Positions 35,487 through 47,941 of a stretch of DNA of 64,000 nucleotides are shown piece by piece. Positions within the stretch are counted from its first letter, which is position 1. Each line of letters begins with the position of its first letter. Made by a program: the position numbers and the translations under genes. Origin of the DNA: Sapria himalayana (Eukaryota; Streptophyta; Magnoliopsida; Malpighiales; Rafflesiaceae); NCBI GenBank assembly GCA_029783825.1, contig JAREIK010002637.1, positions 943,514 through 1,007,513 on the forward strand, in the 5' to 3' direction. The notes below the pieces were generated by a model. That model was not told where the DNA came from and made no database searches. It was given only the letters and a program-made list of their open reading frames with translations.

Positions 35487-38400
35487 AGAGAGAAAAAGAG
35501 GGAAGAAGGGAGAGGGGCAGAGAGGAGGAGAGATAAAAAGAGGTCAGGGAGAGAGATAGAAAGAAGGAGAAGGATCATAAGATAGAAAGAGAGAAAGTTA
35601 GAGGGTAGAGAAAGAGAGATATATATATAGAGGGGTAGGGAGAGGGTGGAAGGAGATGGAAAGCTAGAAAGGCAGAGAGATTAAGGGAAGGAAGGAGGGA
35701 GAGGGAGGGAAGAGAAAGATAGAGAGCAAGAAGGAGAAGAAGAGGGGAGGAGAAAGAGGGGGGATGGAAGAGGGGGAGAGAAAGAGGGGAGAGAGGGAGA
35801 AGAAGATAAAGAGGGAGAGAGGGAGAAGAAGATAAAGAGGAAGAGAGGGAGAAGAAGATAAAGAGGGAGAGAGAGAGAGATGTAGATGGAGAAAAAAAGA
35901 GAGCAAGAGAGAGAAAGAGAGGGAAGGAGGGAAGAAGAAAGGGGAAGGGAGAACAAGAGGAAGAAATAAAGAGAGGCATGGAGGAAGAGAGAGATGATGG
36001 AGCGAAAAGGGAGAGAAAGGAAGAGCAAGAAAGAAAGAGAGATGGAAAGGGAGCGAGAAGGGAGAGAGTGGCAAAGAAAGAGGGGAAAGAGGGGGAGAGA
36101 CTAAGATAGAAGAAGAGGGGGAGATTGAGATAGTGAGAGAGAATGTAGGAGAGAGAGAATAAGAGAAAGAGAGTCTAGAGAGGGAGAGATAGTGGAATAG
36201 GAAGGAATGGAAATAGAGTGGGGGATATAGGGAGAAGAGGAGAGAGAGAGAGGGAGAGAGGGGGGGAGGGAGGTGTAAAGAGACAGAGAGAGAAGGAGAG
36301 AGAGGGGGGAGGGGAGGTATAAAGAGACATAGAGAGAGAAGGAGAGAGAGATAGAGAGGAAGAGGGTGGAGAAAGAAGGGAGAGAGATGGAGAGGTGGAG
36401 AAATAGGGGGGAGAGGTGGCAAGAGAGAGAGAGAGAGAGAGAAATGGAAGGAAAAGAAACGAAAGGCATGAAAAGGTAGATAGAGTGGGAGGGAGGGAGA
36501 GGTTGAGCGAGAGTGGGAAAGGAGGGAAGGAAGGACAAAGGGAGGGATAGAGGGGGAGGGGGAAGAGAGGGAGAGGGGCGAGAGAGATATATAAAGAGTG
36601 GAGAAAGGATGAAAGATGGAGAGGGGAGAAGTGGGAGAGGGGTGGGGAAGGGAGGCAAGGGAGAGAGTGAGAGGAGAGGAGGGAGTTATTGATAGAGGAG
36701 GTAGGGAGGGATAGAAGGAGAAAAGTAGGAAGGGGAGGAAGTGGAAGAGGGAAAGAGAGGGAGGAGGAAGGGCGGTAGAGAGAAAGAAAATAGGGGGAAA
36801 GAGCGGGAAGAATAGGGAGAGATGAAGATAGAAAGAGAGTGGGAGATGGAGGGAGGGAGAGAGAGAGAGAGAGAGCAAGATAAGGAAGGAGATGGAGAGG
36901 GAGATATATAAAGGTGGGGAGAGAGAGAAATGGAGAAAGAGGGGGAGACAAAAAGAGGCTTAGAGATAGAGGGGATAGAGGGAGAGAGTGGGGAAAAGTG
37001 AGGGAGAAGAGGAGGGAAGAGATAGAAGGGAAGAGAAATGGATTTAGAGAGATAGAATGAGGGAGAGGTATACAGAATGAGAGAGGGATGCAAAGAGAGA
37101 TAAAGAGAGGGAGGGAGGGGAAAAAGAGAGTGAGAGAGGGAAAGGGAGAGAGTGGGGGAGAGGGAGGGAGAGGAGTAGAGAGAGTGGAGAAGAGGGGAAG
37201 AAAGGGTGAGAGTAGGAGTGAGAGAGGGGGGAGGGAAGGAGAAAAAAATAGAGAGAGAGATAGGGAGGGGAGATGGAGGGAGGGAGTGAAATAGAGAGAG
37301 GGAAGGTTAGGAGGGAGAGAAAAAGAAAGAGGGAAGGATAGAAAGAGGTTGAGGAAGGAAGAGGGAAAGAGAGAGAGAAGGATAGGGAGATAAACAGAAG
37401 TAGTGAGAGGGGGAGAAAGATTGGGAGTCAAAGAGGGAGGGAAAGAAAGGTAGGGAGTGAGAGAGAGGGGTAGATGGAGTGAAAGATGGAGAGGAAGATG
37501 GAGAGGGAGAGATTGATAAAAAGAGAGGGGGAGAGATAGAGAGAGGGAGGGATGAAGGGGGATAAAGAGATAGGAGAGAAAGAGGGGGAGAGAGAGAGAG
37601 TGAGTGAGGGAGTGAGAGGAAGAGAGGGCGGAGATAGAGGGGGGAGGGAAGGGAGAGGGAGGGAGAGGAAGAAAGAGGATGGGAGAAAGGGAGGGGGAGA
37701 GAGAGAGAGAGAGAAATGGAGGAACCAAGAGAGAGAGGGAGGGAGGGAGGGAGGGGAGAAAGAGATAAAGATAGATGAAGGGAGGGAGGGGGAGGGCAAG
37801 GGGTGGAAAGGAAAGAGAAAAAGGACAGAGGATGAAAGAAGGGGAAGGAGAGAGAGAAGAGATGGAGGGGGGAGGCAAGGGAGGGGTAGAGAGGGGGTAT
37901 AGAGAGTGACAAAAAGAAAGAGGGGGAGAGGGGGGAACGCAAGGAGACTGAGGGGAGAGAAAAGAGAAAGAAAGAGAGGGGTTATGAGAGAAAGAGGGGG
38001 AGAGGGGGGAACGCAAGGAGACGGAGGGGAGAGAAAAGAGAAAGAAAGAGAGGGGTTATGAGAGAGAGGGGGAGAGAGGATGAAGGGAGAAAAGCCGAGT
38101 GAGGGAGCAGGAGAGATAGAGTGGAAGAGAGGGAAGAATGAAGGGTGGGAAGGAGAGAGGGGTGAGAGGAAGAGAAGGTGGAGATAAAGATGGAGAGAAA
38201 GAGATATGGAGGGAGGGAGATGAAGGAAGAGGGAGAGGAAAAGATGTAGGAAGAAAGAGAGGCAGAGAGGGAGAGAGAAGGAGGGGGTGGGTGGGGAAGA
38301 GAGAGGAAGGGAGGGGGGGTAAGAAGATATAAATAGAGGTAGGAAAAGAGTGAGAGAGAGAGAGGAGGGAGTTGGAGAGGGGGAAAGAATGGGAGAAAGA

Positions 38401-39466
38401 GGGGGGGAGAAAGTGAGGGAGAGGGGGGGAGAGAGGAGAGAGAGAGAGGATAGGAAGGGAGAGGGGGAGAGGGGGAGAGGGTGTGAGGAGAGGAAGGGGA
38501 AAAGAAAGATAGAAGAGGAAGTGAGTGAAAGGGAGAGACAAAGGGAAGAGTAAAAAGGGGGAGAGAGAGAGAGGGAAAGAGGGTGAGAGGGGGGGGAGAA
38601 AGAGAGAGAGAGGGTAAAGAAAGAAAGAGGGGGGAGAAAGAGAGAGAGGGTATAGAAAGAAAGAGGGGGGAGAAAGAGAGAGAGGGGGTGAGATGTTGAG
38701 GAGAGGCATGGATGGAGAAATAGAGGAGCCTAGAGGAGGGGGAAATAGAAATAGAGAGGAGGGAGATAAAGATGGGGAGAGATTAAGAGAGGGGAAGGGA
38801 GAGGGAGAGAAAGTGAGAGATAGGAAAGTCGGGGAAGAAAGAGGTGGTGAAGGGAGGGAGGGAGGGAGGGAGAGGGATAGAAAGTGAGGAGGACGAGAGG
38901 GAAGGAAAGAGATGCAATGAGAGGTGGGGATGGGGCGAGGGGGGAGGGGGAGAAAAGAGATATAGAGATAGGAAGGTTGGAGAGAGAGAGAGGAAGAGGC
39001 TGAGAGAGGGAGGGAAGAAGGCAGGGTAAGGAAGGGAAGGAGAATAAGAGAGAGGGGCGAGGAAGAACAAAAAGATAAAGAGGGAGGGAGATCTAGAAAG
39101 AGGAAGAGGTAGAGGGGTGAGAGAGGGGGGGACGGAGGGAGAGCAAGAGTGAGAGATAGTGAGAGGGATGGAGAAACTGGGAGAGGGAAAGGTAGAGGGA
39201 GTGGAAGGGAAGAGAGAGAAAGAGATATGGAGAACAAGAGAGAAAGGGTGAGAGAGAGAGAGAGAGGTAGAAGACAATGATAGAGAAAAAGAGAAAGATG
39301 AGAGAGCGTCATAGAGGGAGGAGAAGAAGAGACAATGGGAGGGATAGATGGAGAGAGAGGGTGGGGTGCAGGGGAAAGAGGGGGACTGTGATGGGAGAAA
39401 GAGGGAGAGTGAGTCTGTGGGAGAGAGAGAGAAAGAGATATGGACAAAGAGAGATAGGAAAAGAGC

Positions 39467-39509
<43 letters not shown>

Positions 39510-39593
39510 TAGATAGAGAGAGGAAAAGATAGATAGAGAGAGAGAGAGCAAGATAGGGGTAGGGAAGAGAGGGAGAGAGGGGGGAGGGGCAAA

Positions 39594-39758
39594 GTGGGAG
39601 AGTGGGAGAAATGCAAATTGCAGAGAGAGAAAGAAAGAGTGGGAGAGAAATGCAAATTGCAGAGAGAGAAAGAAAGAGTGGGAGAGAAATGCAAATTGCA
39701 GAGAGAGAAAGAAAGAGTGGGATAGAAATGCAAATTGCAGAGAGAGAAAGAGAGAGAG
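39594..39758. repeat. 39-bp tandem repeat with ATGCAAATTGCA
   Basis: Four copies with exact 39-base spacing (atgcaaatt at 39611, 39650, 39689 and 39728). The core TGCAAATTGCA is the only non-purine island in each unit and is an interrupted palindrome. Confidence 0.95.
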
Positions 39759-39850
39759 GGGGAGAGGGAGAGGAGAGGAGGAGAGAAAGAGAGAGAGAGA
39801 AAGAGAGAGATATGGGATATAATAGGGGGAGAGAGAGGGGAGATGGGGAA

Positions 39851-39990
39851 GAAAGGTTTTGGGATGAAAATATATTATTTTACTTGTATGACTCATACAC
39901 TTGTGAATCTCAATTAATGAAGCACTCTCATTAATGATCTTTTGGGATGCCATGTAACTGATTAAATTATGCAGAGTAACAAAGTTTATT
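39851..39990 (+). repeat. gypsy-2 5' LTR remnant (right end only)
   Basis: The segment acttgtgaatctcaatta...gagtaacaaa matches 46557-46677 (acttgtgaatcttagttg...gagtaacaaa) in the same orientation. It is followed at about 39985 by TTATTATCGGGGATGG, a decayed form of the GTTGCCGGGGATTG block found just inside gypsy 5' LTRs. Only the last 140 bases of the LTR remain; the left part is replaced by purine array. Confidence 0.7.
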
Positions 39991-40399
39991 ATCGGGGATG
40001 GTTTCGTTTGGTTAGTCAACTTGAATTGATATAATTATTCTTGTAAAATGTTAATTCTTGTTTGGTAGTTTAGGTAGCATTAAGTTCGATAAATATTCTT
40101 GGATCTAAAATCTAAGCATGTTTACTTATTTGAACATGGATGGTTGTATTTGGTTTTTTTTTTGTATTCTTGTGTTTTATTTCCTTTTCTTTTTTAGTAA
40201 TCTTTGATGAGTTGAAGCTCTAGGACTAATCTATATCCTCTGGGCCCAAAATCAAAAGAACTAGAAGAACCCTTGCCAGACAAAAGAATGATAATGATAT
40301 TATGAAGGGAACCAGAAATAACAAAGAGACACAAGAAGGTGATGAGAAAATTCTTCGACAGCTCATCCACTACTATATTGTGGGATTATTGTAAACTCA

Positions 40400-40760
40400 T
40401 ATTGTTGGATAATTATTTTGGGTATCATTTGCAAATAGATGAAATCAATTATTTTGAGTTGAAGTTTAGTCTAATAGCTATGGTTAAATAGTACCAATAT
40501 AGCAGAAGGGCATTAGAGGACCCTAATGGACATGTCATTTTTTTTGGAGCTATGCAACATTTTGAAAATGGATAGAATTGCGCCAGACATAAAAAGATGA
40601 TCATTATTTTCATATTTATTAAATGGTAAAGCATGAGATTGATTTTAATGTTTATTGAGGGGCTCCATTGAGAGTTGGGATGGATTGGTGAGGGCATTTC
40701 TCACTAATTTCTTCCCACCTCAAATAACTTCTTAACTTTGGAATGAGATAATTCAATTCT
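40400..40760 (+). pseudogene. gypsy-2 gag relic
   Basis: The reading INYFELKFSLIAMVK, a stop, YQYSRRALEDPNGHV and then HFENG matches the start of the Athila-type gag domain (intact relatives: NFEIKPALI-x-M-V followed by EDPN-x-H). Later parts (FLPTSNNFLTLE, about 40700-40740) resemble the KFFPPAKT region. Stops in all frames. Confidence 0.65.
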
Positions 40761-42129
40761 AACAAGAGCAGATAAAGTATAATATTTGTTTGAGGAAGCA
40801 GTGAAAAATAACTATCAAACTATAATGAATCGCTCATTAGGGAGAAGATTGCCAAAATATTAGAGTTGGATATTTTCACCTCCATTGAAGTATAGATGAA
40901 GTCATGTTGAGAAAGTTTGATGCACACGAATAAAGAAGAATGAGGTGGGAGATTGTCACTTTACATCCATATGAATCATTGAAATAATCAGATCTTGTTT
41001 ATCAAATGGAAGAGGTAAATCAAATAGAGTAAATAATATGTATTTTGACCCAACAAAAATGTTTCAATACATTACTATCTAAACGTGAAAAATCATAAAA
41101 GTCTTTTGTATGGAAGCTATGGAAGTGGGTTGTAGTATATCAAATATTTCTCTATAAACATGGGGAATAATGTGGTGAACTATATTAATCAATGGAGCTC
41201 ATGTTTTATGTGTCAACTGATAAAAGGGAAAAAAAGCCAATTAGGGATGATGTGGTGTAAATTTTTATAGTAGAACTTCAAAAAAAAAAAGAATACTGAC
41301 CAAGATAAGCAAACGGTAGTGCTTGAAATGAAGATAAATAAAATAAATTCAATAAAAAGGAACATGGAGCATAACATTGGTTAGTTGACATTATCAATGA
41401 AGGAAAGATGAGTAAGTAAATTATAAAGTGATATAGATCTAAATCTAAAGAATTATTCCTTAATATTGCTAAGGAGTGAAAATGAGTTATAAAGATACTT
41501 TGAACAAAACAATTTTGGATATTTTGGGGGTGAAAGTGCCATGACTCTTCCAAGTGCCATGACTCCGGAGCTAAAAGATTAGTTTGAATAAAAGGATTTT
41601 ATAGTTTTTGGGGGTACCAAAGCTGTAACTTTTTAAAGATCATGGCTCAACTTGAAATGCTCCAAAAAGTCACAGCCCCAACTAGAAAGAACTGGAATAA
41701 TGAAACTATGAAGCTATAGCAGGTAACAAAGTCACAGCTTAGAAAGAAGTGTAAAATCAAGTTTCACCCATAGATAAGAAAAATGGATATGAAAATTCAA
41801 AGGAGCGAATGGAGATTACCTAAGGCCTATGAGAGAAAGAAATAAATCAAAATAAAGCCAAAGGTAAATTTCCAATGAATCTTTTATTTCCACAATGATT
41901 TAGGAAAGAGAAATTAGATAAACACTTCAAAAAAATTATTATATTCTAGAAGTTAGAAGTGAACAAATCATTTTTTAGAAGTTCTAACCTAAATACCAAA
42001 TTATATTAAATTTATGAAAGATATGATGAGTATTAAAAAAAATTGGAGATACACCATAAATATGGCAAAAAAATCTAATGTCATTATTCAAAGAAAACTT
42101 CTGAAGACAAAAAGATCCTAGAAGCTTTA

Positions 42130-42500
42130 CTATACCTTGCAAGATTGGAGATCATACATTTATGAAATCTTTGTGTGACTTTGGATCAAGTATCAACTTG
42201 ATGCCCCTATCCATTGCACAAAGATTGAATCTCGGAAAAATTACTCTAAAAACTCTATCTTACCAAATAATGGATTAGACTACCAAGAATCTAAATGAAA
42301 TCATCAAATATATATTGGTCAAAGTTGGAATTTTTATTTTTCCAGTAGATTTTATTGTTTTGGATATGGAGGAAGATCAATATGCACCATTACTTTTTGG
42401 ATGACCATTTTTGGCCATGAGATTGGTCCTCATCGATGTCAAGAAGAGTGAGTTCACTCTTTAGATTGATGAAAAATAAGTGAGGTTTTATTTTTATAAT
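42130..42500 (+). pseudogene. gypsy-2 aspartic protease relic
   Basis: Reads LCDFGSSINLMPLSIAQRL, keeping the D-x-G-S-S active-site signature, then VKVGIFIFPVDFIVLDMEED and APLLFG*PFLAM, LIDVKKSEFTL. This is the same domain as at 16100-16450 of gypsy-1 but better preserved. One stop replaces the arginine of LLGRPFL. Intact, it would process gag-pol. Confidence 0.85.
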
Positions 42501-44379
42501 GACTTATGAGATCTTGATGCTAATAAAATGGGGTAAGAATTGACAATCTACTATGTATTGCATTGCACCAAAAAATTTGATATCTAGTGAAAATACTATA
42601 GAATATTGCTGCTCGGATGAAGAAATGTATGAACTGAAAGAAAACTTTGGAGTTGTGAGAATGATAAAATGTATGAAATAAAAGAATAATTCTAGAATTA
42701 TAAGAGCAATATAGTGTATGAAATAGAAGAATAACTTTGAAGTTGAGATAATAATAAAAATGAAGAATATGAAGAATTATATAAAAGTTGCACAAATGAG
42801 GAAATTAAGGAAGGTGACTGCTATGAGATTATGTTAGTCTTCAAATTTAGGATCTTTGAGGAGTCTAGTGATAATAGCTCTAAGGAATAGGAGGAATCTA
42901 GGGAAAAAGACGACATACAAAAATCATGAAATGAAAAATCAAAGACGGTCATTATTATGCCCAACACTATGGATATGGTATTCATAATGGAAATGACCAA
43001 GGAAAGATAGTAGTCAAAGTTGTAGTTGTACCTAGTACCACAACTTTGGTGATGCCAAAGGAACTAGCATATTAGAAGTCTAAAGGCAAAGCTGCAACTA
43101 TGCACAATATCATGATTTTGGAGTTACAGAAAGAAAAATAAAAAAAAAATACATGACAAAGCCATGACTCCAATAATAGCCAACCTTTGGAGATACAGGA
43201 TGATAATGGAAAAAAAAGGTTCAAAAGCAAAGCCACCATAGTACTAAGCATCATGTATTTAAGGATCTAGAATGAAAAAGACATTGGAGAAAAGGTCTCA
43301 TGATATTCACTAAAGTTATGGCAACAAATGAGGAAATAGCCTTAGAGACAAGTATAACTGAAGAAATACTAAATGAAGAGATCAACAAAAAGAAAATAAA
43401 ATAGTATACTAAAAAGTTCATATAAACATCATAGATTTATGATGGAGTTAAATATGTTTTGATGGTCAAGTTATGGATGTTAAACATAACACTACTTGGG
43501 AGCAACCCAAGAATTTTTTTTTCTATATGTGATGTAATAAATGCTTAAATCCACTGCATGCATAAATATACACATCAAATGACTCACAAGTATAGTCATG
43601 GAACTCAATTTTACGATGACTATCAATATATCTACTTAAAGTTGCTCCACTATTTATAAACCATAGAACACTCAAACCTAGTCATATAAATTTGTTGTGA
43701 TTATTAATATTTTTTTGGAGGGGGGAGTTATTTCTCAGGAACAAGCAATTATTTTAGTATGTGAGTTTGTCCTGTATTCAAATTATCAAATATTCTTATA
43801 TATTTTGATAGTTGATAATTATATGTATATGTAGAATTGAAGCTAATATGTATTGATTTCATAATTTTTAAAATTTTTAAGAATTTTAATGAATAGAGAT
43901 TAAATTAATAAGTTTTAGGTATTTAGTAGAGCAAGTAGATCAGTAAGTCTCGGGTAATTTTGGTATTCATTCTTTGCAGAGACTACCTAATTAATCAAGA
44001 TAAATTCTTGTATACCCTAACCCTACCAACTCATTAGTATAATTTTTCCTTTATACAATACATTATCAATGATTTAGGATATTATCATGAAGTTGTAGTC
44101 ATACTTAGCTCGAAAATTACAAATAGTTGCAACATTAATTTTCCAACATAATAATCAAGTATCCCACTTTTGTTCAAGGTCCAGGCCAATTTCACAGTGT
44201 TGTGAATTGATCATTATATAGCTCAATAATTTCAAGGCAGAGTCATGACAATTTTTACAAAGCAGTGATTTTTACGCTACGAAAAATTACAGAGATACAA
44301 ATACTCTATAATTTTATGTAATTTTATGGCCTATCATTGTCTATGTCGGCCTATTTATTAAAAAAATTAAAAATTTTAT

Positions 44380-45564
44380 GCAAGTTTATAATAACCATCG
44401 GATTGATTCCAATGGCTATTGTGGCCAGAATCCAACAGCTATCATGATTCTGGCCATTATTAATTAATTAAAAATCATAAAAATAAAAAAAAATATTTTT
44501 TTAATAATTTTGAATTTCTTCTCTATATGACTCTCTCAGTCTCTCACTCTCTCTCGATTCTAACTCTCTTTATAGTCTCTCCTTTGTAATATATATGTTA
44601 CATATACTATTTTTTTATTTCAATTTATGGTTTATGATTGCACATAAGGGATAGAAGGTGGTGTGGGTGTGCCTGTGTAATATTGTAACTTGCCTCAAGG
44701 TTAGATTAGGCATTCAGGATAAAGAAAAAGAGACGATGGAGAGATGATTAATGAGATGTGAAGATCAAAAATTTTGAGGACACTAGTGACATCTTTAGAC
44801 ACTTTAATGATAATGATGATTTACATCTCCTTCTATAGTACTATACCATAAATATTGATTGATCATTACTGATTTTTGATTCATGCGATACTAATAGTGT
44901 TCTATAATGCTAGTGATTGTTTTTCTTGTCATTTTTTTTTTCTATTTTGATTTATGCATTATTATATATTGATGTATTGGATATCAGATTGGATTGCACT
45001 TTATAATTTTTATCATTTTAAGTTTTAATACTTTTATTTTCAATTTAATTTACACATTGTCACATTATTTACATTATGAATTTATTCCATTAATATTTTA
45101 TTGAAATTAAAAAAAAAATAATCTTTTATTTGAGCCAAGCCAAATGAAATGTAGAAATATAATCTGAATTCTAAAATCACGATCATGTCATGGTCATTGT
45201 GATTTAGAATTGTAATTTATATTGAAATTTAAAACTTAAAAGTAAAACCCAACATCCTAAGACCAAGTTTCACAATAGTCAATAGTATTACTGTTAGTTA
45301 ATAATGAATAGGCCAAAAACTAAGGCTGGTTCATACTAGCTTAAACTTGCCTAAACTAGTTCGAACCATCATGGCCTACTTCAAGCCTAGCATGGCCTGC
45401 TTCAAGCCCAGCATGGCCTGCACTGGACCTACACTATGCAAGCAAACCATATTTTGCTGGGTAGCTAGCTGGTTCCCATGTTGTGTTGAGCACAACATCG
45501 TGGCACAATCATGCCATACTATAATGGGTCAGGTCATGCCAGCACAGCCCATTTAACACCTCTA
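44380..45564 (+). mobile_element. hAT-A copy 4, transposase mostly deleted
   Basis: The right end, on the opposite strand, is TAGAGGTGTTAAATGGGC at 45564, with GCATGGCC-rich subterminal sequence from 45310. The left portion (44390-44640: ccaatggctattg...gccagaatccaacagc, then a ctctctcactctctct leader) matches 8990-9230 of copy 3 and 58780-58960 of copy 5. The segment at 44700-44850 (attcaggataaag...gatgatttacatct) matches the 3' part of copy 5 near 62500-62640. All transposase domains in between are missing. The left terminal repeat was not found. Confidence 0.72.
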
Positions 45565-45770
45565 ATCAATGTAGATATTAACAGATAAGACATGAGGTTC
45601 ACTCATGTATATGATAGAAAATAAATGATAGCCTTTTCAATTATGATTCACATAATAAACTTATATGTTGAACCACAAATTTTGAATATATTAATCAGTG
45701 TGTATGGTGCTTATAAAACCAAAGGTATGAATACTTTTATATGCAAATTCATTATACACATTAAAAAAAA

Positions 45771-45905
45771 TTGATTCTTAATAGTGATGGATATTATATA
45801 GAAAGTTCTCTCAATTGATTCTTAATAGGGATGGATATTATATAGAAAGTTCTCCCAATTGATTCTTAATAGGGATGGATATTATATAGAAAGTTCTCCC
45901 AAATG
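45771..45905. repeat. 44-bp tandem repeat x3
   Basis: Three near-identical copies of ttgattcttaatagggatgg plus atattatatagaaagttctcccaa, spaced 44 bases. The copies differ by only one or two bases, so the amplification is recent compared with the surrounding LTR. Confidence 0.95.
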
Positions 45906-46682
45906 ATTCAACTTTAGTATGAGAGTTTCATCATTACCAAAGAGGATATTAATAAGTAATTCTCAGTATATGAGTGAGTATGTTGTAACTCACAGGATCA
46001 TGATACTCATTATGAGCTACTTTTACTTATATGATTTCTACTAGTAAAAATTAAGAGAAGCATATGTTAATTGTACAAGTATGATACTTACAAAATTAAA
46101 AAGTATAAACACAAATAAATCATGTCAATCATTGGTTTTTATAACAATGAAGGCAAGAGAATAAGAGTATGTACACAAAGTAACATTAAGGACAATTAAT
46201 AAAGTTGTCTAAAATGTATGTGATTATGAATAACACTTATCTAAAGATGAATTATTATCTCAGTAGTAATATACCAATAGGATAACTATTAGAGAAATAC
46301 TAATAAGAATGAATCAATGATGACAACCACCTTATATGCTATTAGCACAAGGAATTATTACATAAAACTCTAATTCGTGTTCTATGCCTAACATAAATTA
46401 TGTCAAACAACTTAACAGCATCACATAAATTAAATGAATAAACCATATGCCCAAGATTATTTAATAAGATGAGTATATATTTTACCTAAAAATGAGTTAT
46501 CTCATTGTTGAATAACCAAACTGCCAATATAATCAATGTTGAAATGATATCTAGACGAAAGTTTAATATATTATTTATATATCCTATGTACTTGTGAATC
46601 TTAGTTGATAAGATACTCTCATTGATGAATTTTTGAGATATCACCTAACTACTTAAATTAGGTGGAGTAACAAATTTGCAAC

Positions 46683-47299
46683 AAGTGGGAGAAAGAATGG
46701 AAGAGAGGGGGAGAGAGGGGAGAGAGACCGAGAGAGAGGAAGAGAGTGTGAGGGAGGGAGGGAGAGGGAGAGAGGGTGTGAGAAAAAGATAGAGAAAGAG
46801 TGAGGGAGGGAGGGAGAGTGAGAGAGAGAATGAGAGAGATGTAGATGGGGGGGAGAGAGAGAGATAGAATGAGAGAGAGAGAGAGAGGTGGGGGAGGGAG
46901 ATGGGGGGAGGGAGGAGGGAGGGAGATGGGGATGGAGGAGAGGGTGGGAGTGAGAGGAGGGAAAGAGGGGAGAGAGGGAGACAGGGGGAGAGAAAGAGAG
47001 TGGGAGAGAGGGATAGAGAGGGGGGGTGAAAACATAGGGGGAGAGGGGGGAAGATAGAGTGGGAGAAAGACAGAGATGGGTGAGATCTTGAGAGGGAGGG
47101 ATGGAGAGGGAGGAGAAAAAGAGGGGTGAGAGGGTGAGGGGCGGAGAGAGATAAAGAGAGGGAAAGAGGGAGGGAGGGAGGGGGAAGAGAGGAGGGAGAG
47201 AGAGGGAGGGAAGGGAGGAAAGGGGGAGAGAAGGAGAGGGGGGAGGAGAGCGAGAGAGGTAGAGAAAGGGAAGGAGGGAGAGAGAGAGAGAGAGAGAGA

Positions 47300-47334
<35 letters not shown>

Positions 47335-47460
47335 AGAGATAGAGAGAGAAAGAGGGAGGGAGAGAGAGAGAGAGAGAGAGAGGTGAGAGAGGAGGGAGAC
47401 AAGGAGGGGGGAGATGTGGGGGGGAGGAGAGGGGTGATAGAGAGAGGGGGAGGGAGAGAG

Positions 47461-47497
<37 letters not shown>

Positions 47498-47901
47498 AGG
47501 GAGAAAGAAGGGGGGATAGAGAGAGTGGGGAGAGGGGAGGGGGAGGGAGGGAGAGGTAGGGAGGGAGGGAGAGAGGGAGGGAGGGAGAGGTAGGGAGGGA
47601 GGGAGAGAGGGAGGGAGAGAGTGGGGGAGGAAGGGAGGGAAGAGTGAGAGGGAGGGAGAGAGTGGGGGAGGAAGGGAGGGGAGAGTGAGAGGGAGGGAGA
47701 GAGTGGGGGAGGAAGGGAGGGGAGAGAGAGAGGGAGGAAGGGAGGGGGGAGAGAGAGGGAGGAAGGGAGGGGAGAGAGAGAGGGAGGAAGGGAGGGGAGA
47801 GAGGGAGGGAGGAAGGGAGGGGAGAGAGAGAGGGAGGAAGGGAGGGGAGAGAGAGGGAGGGAGGAAGGGAGGGGAGAGAGAGAAGGAGGGAGGGAGGGAG
47901 G

Positions 47902-47941
<40 letters not shown>

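Larger units (their letters stand above)
34206..39850. repeat. Purine-rich array 4 (largest)
   Basis: About 5.6 kb of A/G-rich + strand. Local tandem units: 24 bp x4 (gatagagatggagagaagaa..., 34849-34944), 28 bp x4 (gaggtggggaggaag..., 35013-35118), 74 bp x2 with aacgcaaggagac (about 37912-38060), a roughly 38-bp unit x3 near 38590-38690, and 39 bp x4 with atgcaaattgca (39611, 39650, 39689, 39728). Microsatellites (TA)n at 35423-35484 and (GT)n near 34475-34492. Ends where the gypsy-2 LTR remnant starts. No genes: the many Ser/Leu/Pro-rich or Arg/Glu/Gly-rich frames follow from base composition. Confidence 0.95.
39991..43500 (+). mobile_element. gypsy-2: Athila-like internal region lacking RT and integrase
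   Basis: A gag-like region (about 40400-40750) and a protease-like region (42130-42490) are present, then the conserved late block near 43470-43512 (MDVKHNTTWEQPK; DNA ACTTGGGAGCAACCCAAG). No RT, RNase H or integrase motif lies between protease and this block, where over 3 kb would be expected. The element is therefore internally deleted or of a non-autonomous type. All frames are broken. 41550-41760 and 43010-43290 carry repeated phrases such as caaagctgcaact/caaagccatgactcc. Confidence 0.72.
43501..46682 (+). repeat. gypsy-2 3' LTR region, split by hAT-A
   Basis: A polypurine tract GGAGGGGGGAG lies at 43717-43727 and could mark the 3' LTR edge; the LTR probably starts close after it (TGTGAG at 43760). 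Its right end (46557-46677) matches the 5' LTR remnant at 39851-39990. A hAT-A remnant occupies about 44380-45564. 45771-45902 is a 44-bp tandem repeat. The right end meets purine array 5 at about 46683. No genes. Confidence 0.6.

Noticed and set aside
39594..39758. CRISPR-like spacing of 39-bp repeats
   Set aside because: Units abut with no unique spacers, and the setting is a plant genome.
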